Shown in pieces: positions 1 through 10,473 of a stretch of 64,000 nucleotides of DNA. The DNA is taken from the NCBI GenBank assembly GCA_000634735.1, contig JFLG01000088.1:1-64000 (forward strand). Direction: 5' to 3'. The translations under genes were made by a program, and so were the position numbers. The notes beneath the pieces were generated by a model. That model worked only from the letters and a program-made list of their open reading frames with translations. It searched no databases and was not told where the DNA came from. Source of the stretch: Prochlorococcus sp. scB241_528N17 (GTDB taxonomy: Bacteria; Cyanobacteriota; Cyanobacteriia; PCC-6307; Cyanobiaceae). The first letter of the stretch is position 1; the number at the start of each line of letters is the position of its first letter.

Positions 1-124
1 CCGCCAATACAGCTGTGGCGCCCATCATTCCTGAATTAGGAGAAGAATTTTTAATGTTTGGTGCATCACTGTTTTTTTCTTTTTTTTCTGTTGAATTTTG
101 ATTTAACTTATCTGATGAGGTCAT
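1..124 (-). CDS. Unidentified protein, N-terminal fragment
   Basis: An open frame starts with ATG at 124 and runs off the left edge of the window, so only about 41 codons are seen. The visible N-terminus is hydrophilic and rich in Ser, Asn and Lys. From about residue 33 it turns into a small-residue, hydrophobic stretch (GMMGATAVLA), which looks like the start of a membrane segment or signal anchor. I do not recognise the family. No start-proximal ribosome binding site is evident, which is common in Prochlorococcus. The call rests on an intact frame with typical codon use. Confidence 0.55.
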   Translation of the reverse strand, partial: MTSSDKLNQNSTEKKEKNSDAPNIKNSSPNSGMMGATAVLA

Positions 125-230
125 TCACTTATTAAGGTTCAATAAGTAATTTATCAGTTTATGGACACATTTTGATTGAATTATTCAAAATTTCTTGATT
201 TTAGTTATTGATAACTTCTAAACAGAATTT

Positions 231-389
231 TTATCTATCATGAGATACTTCATAAAAATCATAAATAGTGGCCTCTAATGAATCCCAAAGATCTTTGGGA
301 ATATCGTTTTCTTCTGCAAACATGCCAAGCTGACTAGCTAAGCCTCTTGCTTGAGAGAGTTTCGAATCATATGAATCGGACTTATTCAT
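231..389 (-). CDS. Small conserved-looking hypothetical protein, 52 aa
   Basis: ATG at 389 opens a 52-codon frame ending in TAA at 231. The product is soluble and acidic toward the C-terminus, with the motif GLASQLGMFAEENDIPKDLW near the centre. It has no membrane segment and no cysteine. It fills the gap between pepP and the partial gene at the left edge and is on the same strand as both. The codons are of ordinary coding quality: Lys AAG/AAA, Gly GGC, Leu CTT/TTA/CTC and one Trp. I do not recognise a domain. The start is followed by a frame clear of stops, but the assignment as a gene is inference. Confidence 0.55.
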   Translation of the reverse strand: MNKSDSYDSKLSQARGLASQLGMFAEENDIPKDLWDSLEATIYDFYEVSHDR

Positions 390-443
390 TTTTAAGCTTT
401 AAACTTAATAAAAAATAAATCTATTAACTTGATAAGTCAAATT

Positions 444-1769
444 TCAAAATTCTAAATCAGAAATTTCTTTTAGTGCAGCAATACTTAAAATTTCTGGGTT
501 TGTATCTGTGACCAAGACATCGTCTTCTATTCTTATCCCTATGCCTTTCCATTTCTCATCTATAGGGGGTTGTCCCTCAGGGACTGGTATCCTATCACTT
601 ATATAAATCCCAGGTTCTACCGTAAGAATCATTCCATTCTGTAATGGCACTTCATAGTCTCCCATTCTGTATGCTCCAACATCATGAACATCTAAGCCGA
701 GCCAATGTCCAGTTCTGTGCATGTAAAGATGTTTATAAGATTGATTCACAATTATCTCCTCAGTACTGCCTGACAATAAACCAATTTCTTTTAATCCTTC
801 TATGAGAATTGTTAAAGCAACATTATGAACATGACTAGAATTCGATCCCTTTACAGCACTTTTAATTGCATTTTTCTGCGCACTCAATACGATTTCATAG
901 ATAACTTTTTGCTCATTAGAAAATTTACCACCAATTGGAATAGTTCTTGTTATGTCTCCATTGTAATAATCAATTAGTGAGCAACCAGCATCCACTAACA
1001 ATAAATCTTCTTTCTTCAAGGGTGAGTTATTTGAAGTGTAATGCAAAATACAGGCATTATCTCCTGATGCGACAATTGAGTTATAAGCTGGTCCTCTCGC
1101 CCCTTTTTCCAGAAAGAATCCCTCTAGAAGACCTTGAATTTGTCTTTCATTTTTCTTAGATGAGATAGATTGTCTAACTAATTCATGAGCTTCGGCTGAA
1201 ATTTGTGTAGCCTCTCTCATTCTCTTAATCTCAAATTCACTTTTAATTAATCTCATCTCATTTAAATAAATTTCTGGAGATTTTATAGAATTTGCTCCAA
1301 TCCCCGATCTTGAGCGATTTTCAAGTTGTTGTGAAAATATCTCAAGTACTAGTTTCTCTATTATTGGATGCTTTCCAATTGAAAAAACAAGTTCATCAGA
1401 ACCATTTATGTAAGCTGGGAGTAAATCTCTTAACTCGTTTATTGAGTGAGCCTTGTCAGCATTAAACTCTTTTTCAGCGCCTTCTAAACCCCATCTAAAG
1501 CCATGCCAGACTTCGCTTATAACATCTTTAGGAGCAACAAACATAATAAATCTCTCTCCCTCTGGCTTATGCGATAAGAAAAGAGCAATTGCATCTGGCT
1601 CATCGAAACCGGTTAAATACCAAAAATTACTATCTTGTCTAAAAGGATACTCACAATCAGCATGATGCTTTACAAGGTTAGCCCCCGGGATAATAGCAGC
1701 TTTCCCACCTAATTTATTTAGGAAAATATTTCTTCTTTCTTCAAAAACTTTATTGTCGGGTTTAGACAT
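444..1769 (-). CDS. pepP: Xaa-Pro aminopeptidase (aminopeptidase P, M24B)
   Basis: Removes an N-terminal residue that precedes proline; a cytosolic two-metal (usually Mn) peptidase. The 441-aa length fits the family. Residues 1-175 are the N-terminal domain (with the FRQDSNFWYLTGF signature near 43-55), and the rest is the pita-bread catalytic domain. All five expected metal ligands can be placed: D260 in LLVDAG, D272 in NGDITR, H355 in HRTGHWLG, E385 in VEPG and E415 in RIEDD. The ATG at 1769 faces the CNNM gene at 1844 across a 74-bp divergent spacer containing a run of nine A. A paralogous prolidase is less likely given the intact N-domain. Confidence 0.93.
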   Translation of the reverse strand: MSKPDNKVFEERRNIFLNKLGGKAAIIPGANLVKHHADCEYPFRQDSNFWYLTGFDEPDAIALFLSHKPEGERFIMFVAPKDVISEVWHGFRWGLEGAEKEFNADKAHSINELRDLLPAYINGSDELVFSIGKHPIIEKLVLEIFSQQLENRSRSGIGANSIKSPEIYLNEMRLIKSEFEIKRMREATQISAEAHELVRQSISSKKNERQIQGLLEGFFLEKGARGPAYNSIVASGDNACILHYTSNNSPLKKEDLLLVDAGCSLIDYYNGDITRTIPIGGKFSNEQKVIYEIVLSAQKNAIKSAVKGSNSSHVHNVALTILIEGLKEIGLLSGSTEEIIVNQSYKHLYMHRTGHWLGLDVHDVGAYRMGDYEVPLQNGMILTVEPGIYISDRIPVPEGQPPIDEKWKGIGIRIEDDVLVTDTNPEILSIAALKEISDLEF

Positions 1770-1843
1770 AAATTGTGTATTGGCGTGTTTTAAAAAAAAA
1801 TGGAAGAATGAATTAAAACAGATTAAGAACCTATTCTATTTTA

Positions 1844-2821
1844 ATGGAACCAAGTGTTTACGGATTAATTTTACTTATTATTATAATTTTAGTTGGGTCA
1901 GCATGTTGTTCGGGTGTAGAAGCGGCTTTTTTAGCTGTTAATTCAATTAGAATTTTAGAAATAGCCTCAAAACAAAAGCCAAAAAGTACTGCGAATCAAC
2001 TACTTAAACTCAGAAAACACCTTGGAAGGACACTAACTGTAATTACTATTACTAATAATGGATTTAATATTATTGGAAGTCTTATTTTAGGTGTATACGG
2101 AGCAATGATAATTAATAGTAGTTATGGCTTAACCCTATTTTCTATTTTTTTTTACATATTAGTTGTTCTAGTAGGAGAAGTTCTTCCAAAAGCTCTCGGT
2201 ACAAGATTTTCAGTTCAAATAGCTTTATTGTCTGTTCCTATCTTGAGAATATTAAATATTTTAATGAGGCCATTCTTAATATTAATCGAACAAATATTTC
2301 CAGTTATTACTGCAGAAAATGAAATTTCAACTGATGAAGAGGAAATTAGACAAATGGCGAAAATTGGGAGTCAGAAAGGTTTAATAGAAGCTGATGAGGC
2401 GGCAATGATATTTAAGGTTTTTCAATTAAATGACTTAAAAGCTAAAGACTTAATGATCCCTAGGGTATCAGCACCTTGTCTTGATGGGTCTTCCAATCTT
2501 GATGAAATTTCAAAACTTATAATGTCAGATACCTCACCATGGTGGGTTATTTTAGGGGATAAAGTTGACAAAATACAAGGTGTAGTTAAGCGAGAAAAAA
2601 TGTTAACAGAATTAATTAATGGAGAAAATAAAAAATCTTTATCAGAAATTTGCGAACCTGTGGACTACATTCCAGAAATGATTAAGGCAGATCAATTATT
2701 AACAAGATTTGACAAGAATCATAAAGGAGTAAAAGTAGTAGTAGATGAATTTGGAGGATTCGTGGGGATTATTGGTGCAGAAGCTGTGTTATCTGTTTTA
2801 GCTGGTTGGTGGAAGAAATAA
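1844..2821 (+). CDS. CNNM/CBS-pair membrane protein (CorB/HlyC-like)
   Basis: Family members are implicated in Mg2+ or other divalent cation transport or efflux. Residues 1-150 form the CNNM (DUF21) transmembrane domain with three or four hydrophobic helices and the typical small-residue/Asn pattern (TVITITNNGFNIIGS, then LVGEVLPKALGTRF). Residues about 160-200 are the acidic linker (TDEEEIRQMAKIGSQKGLI). A CBS pair follows (AKDLMIPR to DEFGGFVGIIGAE). At 325 aa it is shorter than many homologues because the C-terminal CorC/HlyC domain is missing. It heads a plus-strand run into the GTPase, three bases downstream. The old annotation 'hemolysin' should not be taken as function. Confidence 0.85.
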   Translation: MEPSVYGLILLIIIILVGSACCSGVEAAFLAVNSIRILEIASKQKPKSTANQLLKLRKHLGRTLTVITITNNGFNIIGSLILGVYGAMIINSSYGLTLFSIFFYILVVLVGEVLPKALGTRFSVQIALLSVPILRILNILMRPFLILIEQIFPVITAENEISTDEEEIRQMAKIGSQKGLIEADEAAMIFKVFQLNDLKAKDLMIPRVSAPCLDGSSNLDEISKLIMSDTSPWWVILGDKVDKIQGVVKREKMLTELINGENKKSLSEICEPVDYIPEMIKADQLLTRFDKNHKGVKVVVDEFGGFVGIIGAEAVLSVLAGWWKK

Positions 2822-2824
2822 ATC

Positions 2825-4063
2825 ATGAAACAATTAAAAAAAAATAAAAATTATTTACTTTTAAAAAATTGGTGGGACAGTATTGTTCTTACTAACTATG
2901 AAAAAAGTTTATTTAATAGAGAAATAATTTCTTTTAATCAACAACTATTTAGGTTTAAAGAAAAAAAAATAAGAATAGGGGTTTATGGAAAATCAGGAGT
3001 AGGAAAATCTTCTGTTTTAAATTCTTTATTAGAAAAAGATATATTCAAAACTAATATTATCAACGGAACAACCAGAGAAATACAATCGGAACTTTGGGAC
3101 CTAAAAGATCAAACACTCAGTAGTATTGAATTACTAGATTCTCCAGGATTTGATTATTGCAATATTAAATTCTCAGATAAAATTTACTCTTGCATAAATC
3201 ATTCAGATCTTGTTTTATTTTTAGTTTCGGGAGATGTAAATAGAAATGAATTAAAAAAAATCAGCTCTTTAATTAAAGATGGGAAAAAAATAATTATAAT
3301 TTTGAATAAAATCGACCTTTTTAATAAAAATGACTTAAAAGAAATTATTGAAAATATCAAGTCTAAGCTTCCAAAAGACTTAAATATTCCAATAATTTTA
3401 AATAATGGAAAAAATCTTAAAAATTATCTAATAAAAATAATAAATGAATATGGTGAGATATTTTTAGCACTTAATTCACTTCAAATAGCTGACAAATTGT
3501 TTCTTAAGATAAAAGAGCAAAGATTGAAAAGAAGGCAGAAATTAGCGCAATCAACTATTGGTAAGTTTTCGACTATAAAGGCATCCGCAGTAGCTCTTAA
3601 TCCTTTTATTTTATTTGATGTTGCTGGTAGTTTTGCACTAGATACTGCATTGATTAGCGAATTAAGTAAGATTTACGGCTTAAAGTTGAAAGGTGAATCT
3701 ACAAGAAAAATATTTAAAAATATATCCATTCATAATTTATGTTTAGGAGTCACTCAAATCGGCTTCAATACCTCTTTCAACCTTATTAAGAAAGTAATTT
3801 TATTGTCGGCACCTTTCACTAGTGGGCTGTCATTATTACCCTATGGACCCATAGCAATTATTCAAGCAGCAATCGCAGTTCATTCTACAAAAATCTTGGG
3901 AAAATTAGCAGCAAAAGAGATATTTATAAGAAGCAAAGCTTCTTTTATAGAACCAGCCATTATGATCCAAAATATGACTTTAAATGACCCAGATGTTTTT
4001 AACTACATAAATATTTATTTTTCAAATAGAAATTTAAATAATTGTGTTAACATCCTGCCTTAA
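2825..4063 (+). CDS. Era-like membrane-associated GTPase (DUF697-type C-terminus)
   Basis: A 412-aa protein with a TRAFAC-class GTPase domain at about residues 48-205. G1 is GKSGVGKS at 55-62, G2 is likely the Thr pair in NGTTRE, G3 is LLDSPGF and G4 is LNKID. The C-terminal half (about 240-390) has hydrophobic segments (SAVALNPFILFDVAGSFAL, ILLSAPFTSGLSLLPYG) as in cyanobacterial DUF697-containing GTPases, suggesting membrane attachment. The substrate process is unknown. It is packed between the CNNM gene and nadD, whose likely ATG is seven bases after this stop, so the four genes may form one transcript. The GTPase assignment is secure; the biological role is not. Confidence 0.83.
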   Translation: MKQLKKNKNYLLLKNWWDSIVLTNYEKSLFNREIISFNQQLFRFKEKKIRIGVYGKSGVGKSSVLNSLLEKDIFKTNIINGTTREIQSELWDLKDQTLSSIELLDSPGFDYCNIKFSDKIYSCINHSDLVLFLVSGDVNRNELKKISSLIKDGKKIIIILNKIDLFNKNDLKEIIENIKSKLPKDLNIPIILNNGKNLKNYLIKIINEYGEIFLALNSLQIADKLFLKIKEQRLKRRQKLAQSTIGKFSTIKASAVALNPFILFDVAGSFALDTALISELSKIYGLKLKGESTRKIFKNISIHNLCLGVTQIGFNTSFNLIKKVILLSAPFTSGLSLLPYGPIAIIQAAIAVHSTKILGKLAAKEIFIRSKASFIEPAIMIQNMTLNDPDVFNYINIYFSNRNLNNCVNILP

Positions 4064-4070
4064 AACTTCA

Positions 4071-4649
4071 ATGGGAAAAAGCATTGCATTATTTGGTACC
4101 AGTGCAGATCCACCAACCATTGGACATAAAAAAATACTTGAAGAATTATCCAAAATATATTCTTTTACAATCGGTTATGTTAGTAACAATCCCAACAAAA
4201 ATCACAAAGAGAATATTTCAATTCGTAGCCATTTATTAAAAACTCTTATTGAAGATTTAGATAATCCTAAAATTTTATTTAATCAAAGTGTTAGTAGCCA
4301 ATGGGCAGTAGAGTCAATTAAAAAATGTAAAAGAATTTATGAATTAAAAAATTTAGATTTTGTTATTGGGAGCGATTTAATTAAAGATATTTTTTACTGG
4401 AAAAATTTTGATAAAATTACTGATGAGGTTTGTTTTTTAGTAATTTTAAGAGAGGGATATCCTGTTGAATCAAATACTCTTAAAATGTTAAAAACTTATA
4501 AAGTGAAATTTAAGATTTCAACCATAAAAATCCCAAACATTTCAAGTTCTAAGCTCAGGTCAAACTTTAATTATTCTAATTTACCAACTTCATTAATAGA
4601 TATTGTGAAAAAGAATAATTTATATAAATCCACTAAATTAGTTGAATGA
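4071..4649 (+). CDS. nadD: Nicotinate-nucleotide adenylyltransferase
   Basis: Adenylates nicotinate mononucleotide to deamido-NAD in NAD synthesis. The N-terminus ALFGTSADPPTIGH matches the nucleotidyltransferase pattern with the (T/H)xGH signature, here as TIGH. A C-terminal ISSSKLRS corresponds to the ISxxxxR motif. I prefer the ATG at 4071, giving 192 aa, because it puts the ALFG strand close to the N-terminus as in the family. An in-frame GTG at 4044 would add nine residues overlapping the GTPase gene. The stop overlaps the nadE start as ATGA (4646-4649), so the last two steps of NAD synthesis are translationally coupled here. Confidence 0.88.
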   Translation: MGKSIALFGTSADPPTIGHKKILEELSKIYSFTIGYVSNNPNKNHKENISIRSHLLKTLIEDLDNPKILFNQSVSSQWAVESIKKCKRIYELKNLDFVIGSDLIKDIFYWKNFDKITDEVCFLVILREGYPVESNTLKMLKTYKVKFKISTIKIPNISSSKLRSNFNYSNLPTSLIDIVKKNNLYKSTKLVE

Positions 4650-6343
4650 AATTTTTACTTGCTCAAATTAATCCAGTTGTTGGTGATTTAGAGGGTAATG
4701 CAAAAAAAATACTTTGTACTGCTTCAAAAGCTAGCTCAACTTCTACTGATTTAGTTCTTACTCCAGAATTATCACTATGGGGATATCCAGCAAATGACCT
4801 TCTGCTAAAAAAAAATTTAATCAAAAATCAATATCCAATTCTTGACCAATTAGCCTTGGATATTAATAAAAAATATGGAAGCTTGAGTATCACAGTAGGG
4901 ATAGCTGAGATAATAAATGATTCTTTTTTCCCAAATCTTTATAATTCTATTGCATTGCTTGAGCAAGGTGAATGGAAAATAATTGCTCGCAAAATTATTC
5001 TTCCCACCTATGAAGTATTTGATGAGAAAAGATACTTTAGGTCAGAAAAAAAAGTTTCCGTATTAACAAAAAAAATTAATAATAAAACCTGGCGAATTGG
5101 CTTTACTATATGTGAGGATTTATGGGTCAATAAAAATATAGAAGGAAGAGGAATTCACAAAAAAAATCCTATTTTTGATTTAAAGAAACAAAAAGTTGAT
5201 ATCTTAGTAAACTTATCGGCCTCACCATATACCTTCAAAAAGTTAGAGCTAAGATCTAAAGTTTCGAGTTTTGCTGCTCAATATCTTCAAGTACCGCTAA
5301 TATATGTGAACCAGATTGGTGCAAATGATAATTTAATTTTTGATGGAAATAGTTTTATTCTTGATAAGAATGGATATAAAATTAAGCAATTAAAATCTTT
5401 TTCAGAAGACCTCTCAAGTTGGCAAATTGAGCAAACAATACCCGAGAAAAAAAAATTTGAACAATCTGAAATATCATCAATTTTTGATGCATTAGTCCTT
5501 GGTGTGAGGGATTATGCTCAAAAATGCGGTTTTAAAACAGCTTTAATTGGACTAAGTGGTGGTATTGATTCAGCACTAGTTTCAGCAATTGCGACAGCTG
5601 CTCTTGGCAGTAATAATATTTATTGCGTCTCAATGCCCTCTAAGTGGAGCTCATCTCATTCAAAGAGTGATGCGAAAGATTTAGCGAGAAGATTAAAAAT
5701 AAATTTCAATAGCATCCCAATTGAAAATTTGATGAACTCTTTTGAAGAATCTTTTATAAATACCATATCTTTCGAGATGGCTGAAATAACAAATCAAAAT
5801 ATTCAATCAAGAATCAGAGGAACGCTTCTAATGGCTTTGGCAAACCAAGAAAAGCATTTATTACTTTCAACAGGAAATAAATCAGAGCTCGCTGTAGGGT
5901 ATTGCACACTTTATGGTGACATGAATGGAGGATTATCGGTAATTGGGGATTTATATAAAACTAATGTTTTTAAATTATGCGATTGGCTTGATAGTGAAGA
6001 TTCAATTAATCATAGAAAATCATATATGTTAGATACTAATGTAGATATAATTGGTGAAAATATACGGACGAAGGCTCCAAGTGCCGAATTAGGTCCTAAT
6101 CAATTAGATACTGATTCTCTCCCACCTTATTCTATTTTAGATAATATTCTTAAAGGAATTATTGAAGAGAAAAAAGATTTATTACAACTAGAAGGAGATG
6201 GTTATAAAAAAGATTTAATTTTAAAAATTATCTCACTCATAAAAAAAGCGGAATTTAAAAGAAAGCAGGCTCCTCCAATCCTAAAACTAAGCAGTCAATC
6301 ATTAGGAAGTGACTGGAGAGTTCCCATAGCAATATCTTATTAA
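4646..6343 (+). CDS. nadE: NAD+ synthase, glutamine-hydrolysing
   Basis: Converts deamido-NAD to NAD+ with ATP, taking ammonia from glutamine. The 565-aa protein has an N-terminal nitrilase-type amidase domain with the expected triad (E41 in TPELSLWG, K116 before IILP, C156 in TICEDLW). The synthetase domain has the pyrophosphate loop GLSGGIDS at about 302-309. SRIRGTLLMALAN and STGNKSELAVGYCTLYGD are characteristic NadE segments. Its start overlaps nadD by four bases. The TAA stop lies in TTAA at 6340-6343, which is shared with the stop of the convergent DUF3326 gene. Confidence 0.96.
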   Translation: MKFLLAQINPVVGDLEGNAKKILCTASKASSTSTDLVLTPELSLWGYPANDLLLKKNLIKNQYPILDQLALDINKKYGSLSITVGIAEIINDSFFPNLYNSIALLEQGEWKIIARKIILPTYEVFDEKRYFRSEKKVSVLTKKINNKTWRIGFTICEDLWVNKNIEGRGIHKKNPIFDLKKQKVDILVNLSASPYTFKKLELRSKVSSFAAQYLQVPLIYVNQIGANDNLIFDGNSFILDKNGYKIKQLKSFSEDLSSWQIEQTIPEKKKFEQSEISSIFDALVLGVRDYAQKCGFKTALIGLSGGIDSALVSAIATAALGSNNIYCVSMPSKWSSSHSKSDAKDLARRLKINFNSIPIENLMNSFEESFINTISFEMAEITNQNIQSRIRGTLLMALANQEKHLLLSTGNKSELAVGYCTLYGDMNGGLSVIGDLYKTNVFKLCDWLDSEDSINHRKSYMLDTNVDIIGENIRTKAPSAELGPNQLDTDSLPPYSILDNILKGIIEEKKDLLQLEGDGYKKDLILKIISLIKKAEFKRKQAPPILKLSSQSLGSDWRVPIAISY

Positions 6344-7398
6344 TCACTATAAGAACACTGTTGGATTTTTTTTAAAGGCCGTTTAACTGAATCAAGGTTG
6401 ATACCTTTTTTGATAGCAAGAATTATGCCTGCAGCTTCTAAATAATTATTCACTTCAAAAAGATTGGGATAATTATAAAATTCACTTGTCACTTTTAATG
6501 TATTTTGATTTTTTACAGAGATAATATTTAAACCTTTTTCAATCCCTGCTAGTACTGCTTCTCCACCTAATGCACCATTAGGAACAACAATAGATTCAAT
6601 CTGATCAGGGTGTAATGAGATTGATTCATTTTTAGCAGGCAATTCAACAATGTCAGGTGCATTGCTTAACCCAATCAGTACTGATGGTAAAAAGGTGTAT
6701 CCTATTTCTTCTGCAGCTGCACGAGGATCTAAATTTTCATTCAATTCAATTGGATTTAAGGCAGGTGCGTGAGCACAGGGAACTTTTAAAAATTTGCTTA
6801 TTAAATGACTTATAACTGCTTCTACTCCAGCAATAGGATCAACCCCTTTCCCCTCTCGATAGATATTTGTTTCTAAAGAATCTGGTTCATCTGGAAATTT
6901 TGCCACAATTGCTATAGCGGTAACTCCTTTTTCTATTAAACATTTCCCAGCATCAATTAGAGCATTAGGATTTTCAATTATACCACCACTGATTTTTGAA
7001 GAATCAGAATCAATAACTATGTTTAAAGGCTTTTTTGTAATCACATAAGAATGAACATTAATCCCTAAAGTAGAGACACATGCATCAGCAACTTGTAAAT
7101 GTCTTACTAATATTTCTTTTTCAATGGCTGAATCAAAAATTATCCCAATTCTCTGTTGTTTTACCCTTTTTAAAGCTATTTCTCCTTTAGCAAATCGGTC
7201 TAAACTATAACCCTCAACATAAAAAATATTTTTATCTTTTTCAGAAAGAGTACCGCCATTCATAACATTTGGATGAGTAATTAAACATCCACTTGCGGAT
7301 GCTAATAATTTAGCGGTAGGAAGTGCATCCCCAGCAAAACCTCCTACTTCACAACCAATACCAGTTGGAACAATGAATATTGTTGGTGAATTTTCCAT
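6340..7398 (-). CDS. DUF3326 family protein
   Basis: A 352-aa cytosolic protein that I place in DUF3326, a family known mainly from cyanobacteria and plants with no established reaction. Gly-rich segments near the start (PTGIGCEVGGFAGDA) and later (VVPNGALGGEAVLAGIE) look like nucleotide- or phosphate-binding loops, but no named motif is present. There is no signal peptide or clear membrane helix. It is the distal member of a minus-strand trio with a 63-aa protein and a [2Fe-2S] ferredoxin, 27 bases downstream of the former. The family assignment is from memory of the sequence style. Function is unknown. Confidence 0.75.
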   Translation of the reverse strand: MENSPTIFIVPTGIGCEVGGFAGDALPTAKLLASASGCLITHPNVMNGGTLSEKDKNIFYVEGYSLDRFAKGEIALKRVKQQRIGIIFDSAIEKEILVRHLQVADACVSTLGINVHSYVITKKPLNIVIDSDSSKISGGIIENPNALIDAGKCLIEKGVTAIAIVAKFPDEPDSLETNIYREGKGVDPIAGVEAVISHLISKFLKVPCAHAPALNPIELNENLDPRAAAEEIGYTFLPSVLIGLSNAPDIVELPAKNESISLHPDQIESIVVPNGALGGEAVLAGIEKGLNIISVKNQNTLKVTSEFYNYPNLFEVNNYLEAAGIILAIKKGINLDSVKRPLKKIQQCSYSD

Positions 7399-7425
7399 TA
7401 TTAAAAATATTTCAATTTATATTTT

Positions 7426-7617
7426 TTAATTAGCTATGACAGCTTTAATTTTAAGTTTTTTTGTTCCATAAGAGTCAATAGAATTTTGAATATCAACAAT
7501 TGACCATCGAATTAAATCTCCTTTTTTTTCTAAATTCGTAATAATGAATTCCCTTAAATTTTTTAATTTTATTGAAACTGGCCAATCTAAATAATAATCA
7601 ACTGAACTTAATTTCAT
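7426..7617 (-). CDS. Conserved hypothetical protein, 63 aa
   Basis: A small soluble protein with the segment YYLDWPVSIKLKNLREFI near the N-terminus and a C-terminal strand-like KLKIKAVIAN. There are no cysteines, so it does not itself look like an Fe-S carrier. Its ATG overlaps the stop of the upstream ferredoxin as ATGA (7614-7617), a strong sign of coupled translation and of being a genuine gene despite its size. I do not recognise a named domain. Its role is presumably tied to the ferredoxin or to DUF3326 downstream; this is inference from position only. Confidence 0.7.
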   Translation of the reverse strand: MKLSSVDYYLDWPVSIKLKNLREFIITNLEKKGDLIRWSIVDIQNSIDSYGTKKLKIKAVIAN

Positions 7618-7940
7618 TTTTGATATTTACCAAATTGATCATTATACAAATCATCTTCGACTTCTTTACCAATAACAATATTCAAATCTGACTTGGGGTA
7701 TGCTACACACAAAAGTGCAAAGCCCTTTTTCCGTAAATCATCATTTAATCCCATAGCATCTTCCTGATCTACGGATCCTTCCAATATCATGGATGCACAA
7801 TCTGTACAAACTCCTGAACAACAACTACTTGGTAAATCTATTCCATTCATTTTTGCCGCTGAAATAATATCTTGATCCTCAGAACATAAAAAACTAAAAG
7901 TATTTTGCTCAAATTGAACTTTGATATTATATTCAGGCAT
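7614..7940 (-). CDS. [2Fe-2S] plant-type ferredoxin
   Basis: A 108-aa single-domain electron carrier. The cluster ligands follow the plant-type spacing: C40, C45 and C48 in CCSGVCTDC, and C78 in LLCVAYP. C41 is an extra adjacent cysteine where plant-type ferredoxins usually have Arg or another residue. It is longer and more divergent than PetF and has a C-terminal tail of about 18 residues (DDLYNDQFGKYQK). It may therefore be a dedicated ferredoxin rather than the main photosynthetic one. It lies 16 bases from the gamma-subunit stop, on the same strand, and overlaps the next gene by four bases. Read-through from the atp operon is possible. Confidence 0.9.
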   Translation of the reverse strand: MPEYNIKVQFEQNTFSFLCSEDQDIISAAKMNGIDLPSSCCSGVCTDCASMILEGSVDQEDAMGLNDDLRKKGFALLCVAYPKSDLNIVIGKEVEDDLYNDQFGKYQK

Positions 7941-7956
7941 ATCCTAAATCTTATTG

Positions 7957-8907
7957 CTAAACTGCAGAACCTCCTACAACTTCTAATATTTCTTGTGTAA
8001 TAGCTGCTTGTCTGGCTTTGTTATAGGTTAGATTCAAAGTACTTGCTAATTCTTTAGCATTATCACTTGCATTATTCATAGCAGTCATCCTGCAAGCTAG
8101 TTCAGAAGCCGCCGACTCTTGAAGAGCTCTTAGTACCTGATTCTGTAAATATAAAGGTAATAAGGAATCTAATAGTTGATCAGGACTTTGTTCAAAAACA
8201 ATATCTGATGGTAACTTCTCTGAATCACTTTTTTCAATATTTGATTTTTCAACAAGTAACTTACTATCTTTTGTAGTCAACCTAAAAATTTCATCGTTTT
8301 CCTCAGCGATTCCTTGAGGGTCAAGTGGCAATAGTGTTTGAACGACAGGGGCACAGCTAACTAAAGTGATGAATTTCGTGTAAATAATTTCCACCCTATC
8401 AGAATTTTCTGAAAGAAATTCGGCTAAAATCTCATTTGTAACTCCTTCAGAATCCTTGACTGTGGGTACCTGTTCTAGTTCTTTGAAAGTACTTTTAATT
8501 ACATATCTATCCTTTCTATTTTGAAAATATCCAATAGCTTTCTTCCCTACCAAAATTAAATTTGGCTGATAACCTTGTTTAACTAATTCTGCGTATCTTA
8601 TTTCTACCTTTTTTATAATATTTGTATTGTAACCACCGCATAAACCTCTATCCGCAGTTATACAAACCAAGGAGATACTCTTTACTTCTCTTTTGGATAA
8701 TAGAGGAGAGTCGACAGCCTCAAATTGTACTCTAGATTGAATATTTTCTAAGACTCGTGCAAGTTTATCTGCAAAAGGTCTACTCTTAAGAACTTGATCT
8801 TGAGCTCTCCTAACTTTTGCAGCTGCAACAAGTCTCATGGCCTCCGTTATTTTTCTTGTATTTTTAACGGAAACGATTCGATCTCTAATCTCTTTAAGAT
8901 TTGCCAT
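7957..8907 (-). CDS. atpG: ATP synthase F1 gamma subunit
   Basis: The central rotor shaft of F1Fo ATP synthase (called atpC in cyanobacterial naming). The N-terminal helix ([20 protein letters not shown]) and the C-terminal helix ([20 protein letters not shown]) are the conserved coiled-coil halves. The 316-aa length and the extra central segment fit the cyanobacterial/plastid type, which carries an insertion relative to other bacteria. I see no redox-regulatory Cys pair like that of plants. The ATG at 8907 has a clear ribosome binding site (AGGAGA). It is the last F1 gene in the cluster; the beta and epsilon genes are not in this window, as usual for cyanobacteria. Confidence 0.97.
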   Translation of the reverse strand: MANLKEIRDRIVSVKNTRKITEAMRLVAAAKVRRAQDQVLKSRPFADKLARVLENIQSRVQFEAVDSPLLSKREVKSISLVCITADRGLCGGYNTNIIKKVEIRYAELVKQGYQPNLILVGKKAIGYFQNRKDRYVIKSTFKELEQVPTVKDSEGVTNEILAEFLSENSDRVEIIYTKFITLVSCAPVVQTLLPLDPQGIAEENDEIFRLTTKDSKLLVEKSNIEKSDSEKLPSDIVFEQSPDQLLDSLLPLYLQNQVLRALQESAASELACRMTAMNNASDNAKELASTLNLTYNKARQAAITQEILEVVGGSAV

Positions 8908-8911
8908 GGTA

Positions 8912-8917
8912 TCTCCT
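8912..8917 (-). promoter_or_regulatory. Ribosome binding site of the gamma subunit gene
   Basis: AGGAGA on the minus strand ends four bases before the ATG at 8907. Such clear Shine-Dalgarno sequences are rare in this window, and it supports the chosen start. Confidence 0.7.
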
Positions 8918-8925
8918 AAATAAAT

Positions 8926-10455
<1,530 letters not shown>

Positions 10456-10473
10456 TTAAGGTTGATTTAAAAG

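Noticed and set aside
1791-1800. Poly-A run upstream of the CNNM gene as a phase-variation tract
   Set aside because: Runs of 8-9 A or T are frequent in this AT-rich genome and this one is not inside a coding region.
4044-4070. GTG start for nadD
   Set aside because: It would add nine residues not typical of the family and overlap the GTPase gene; the ATG at 4071 fits better.
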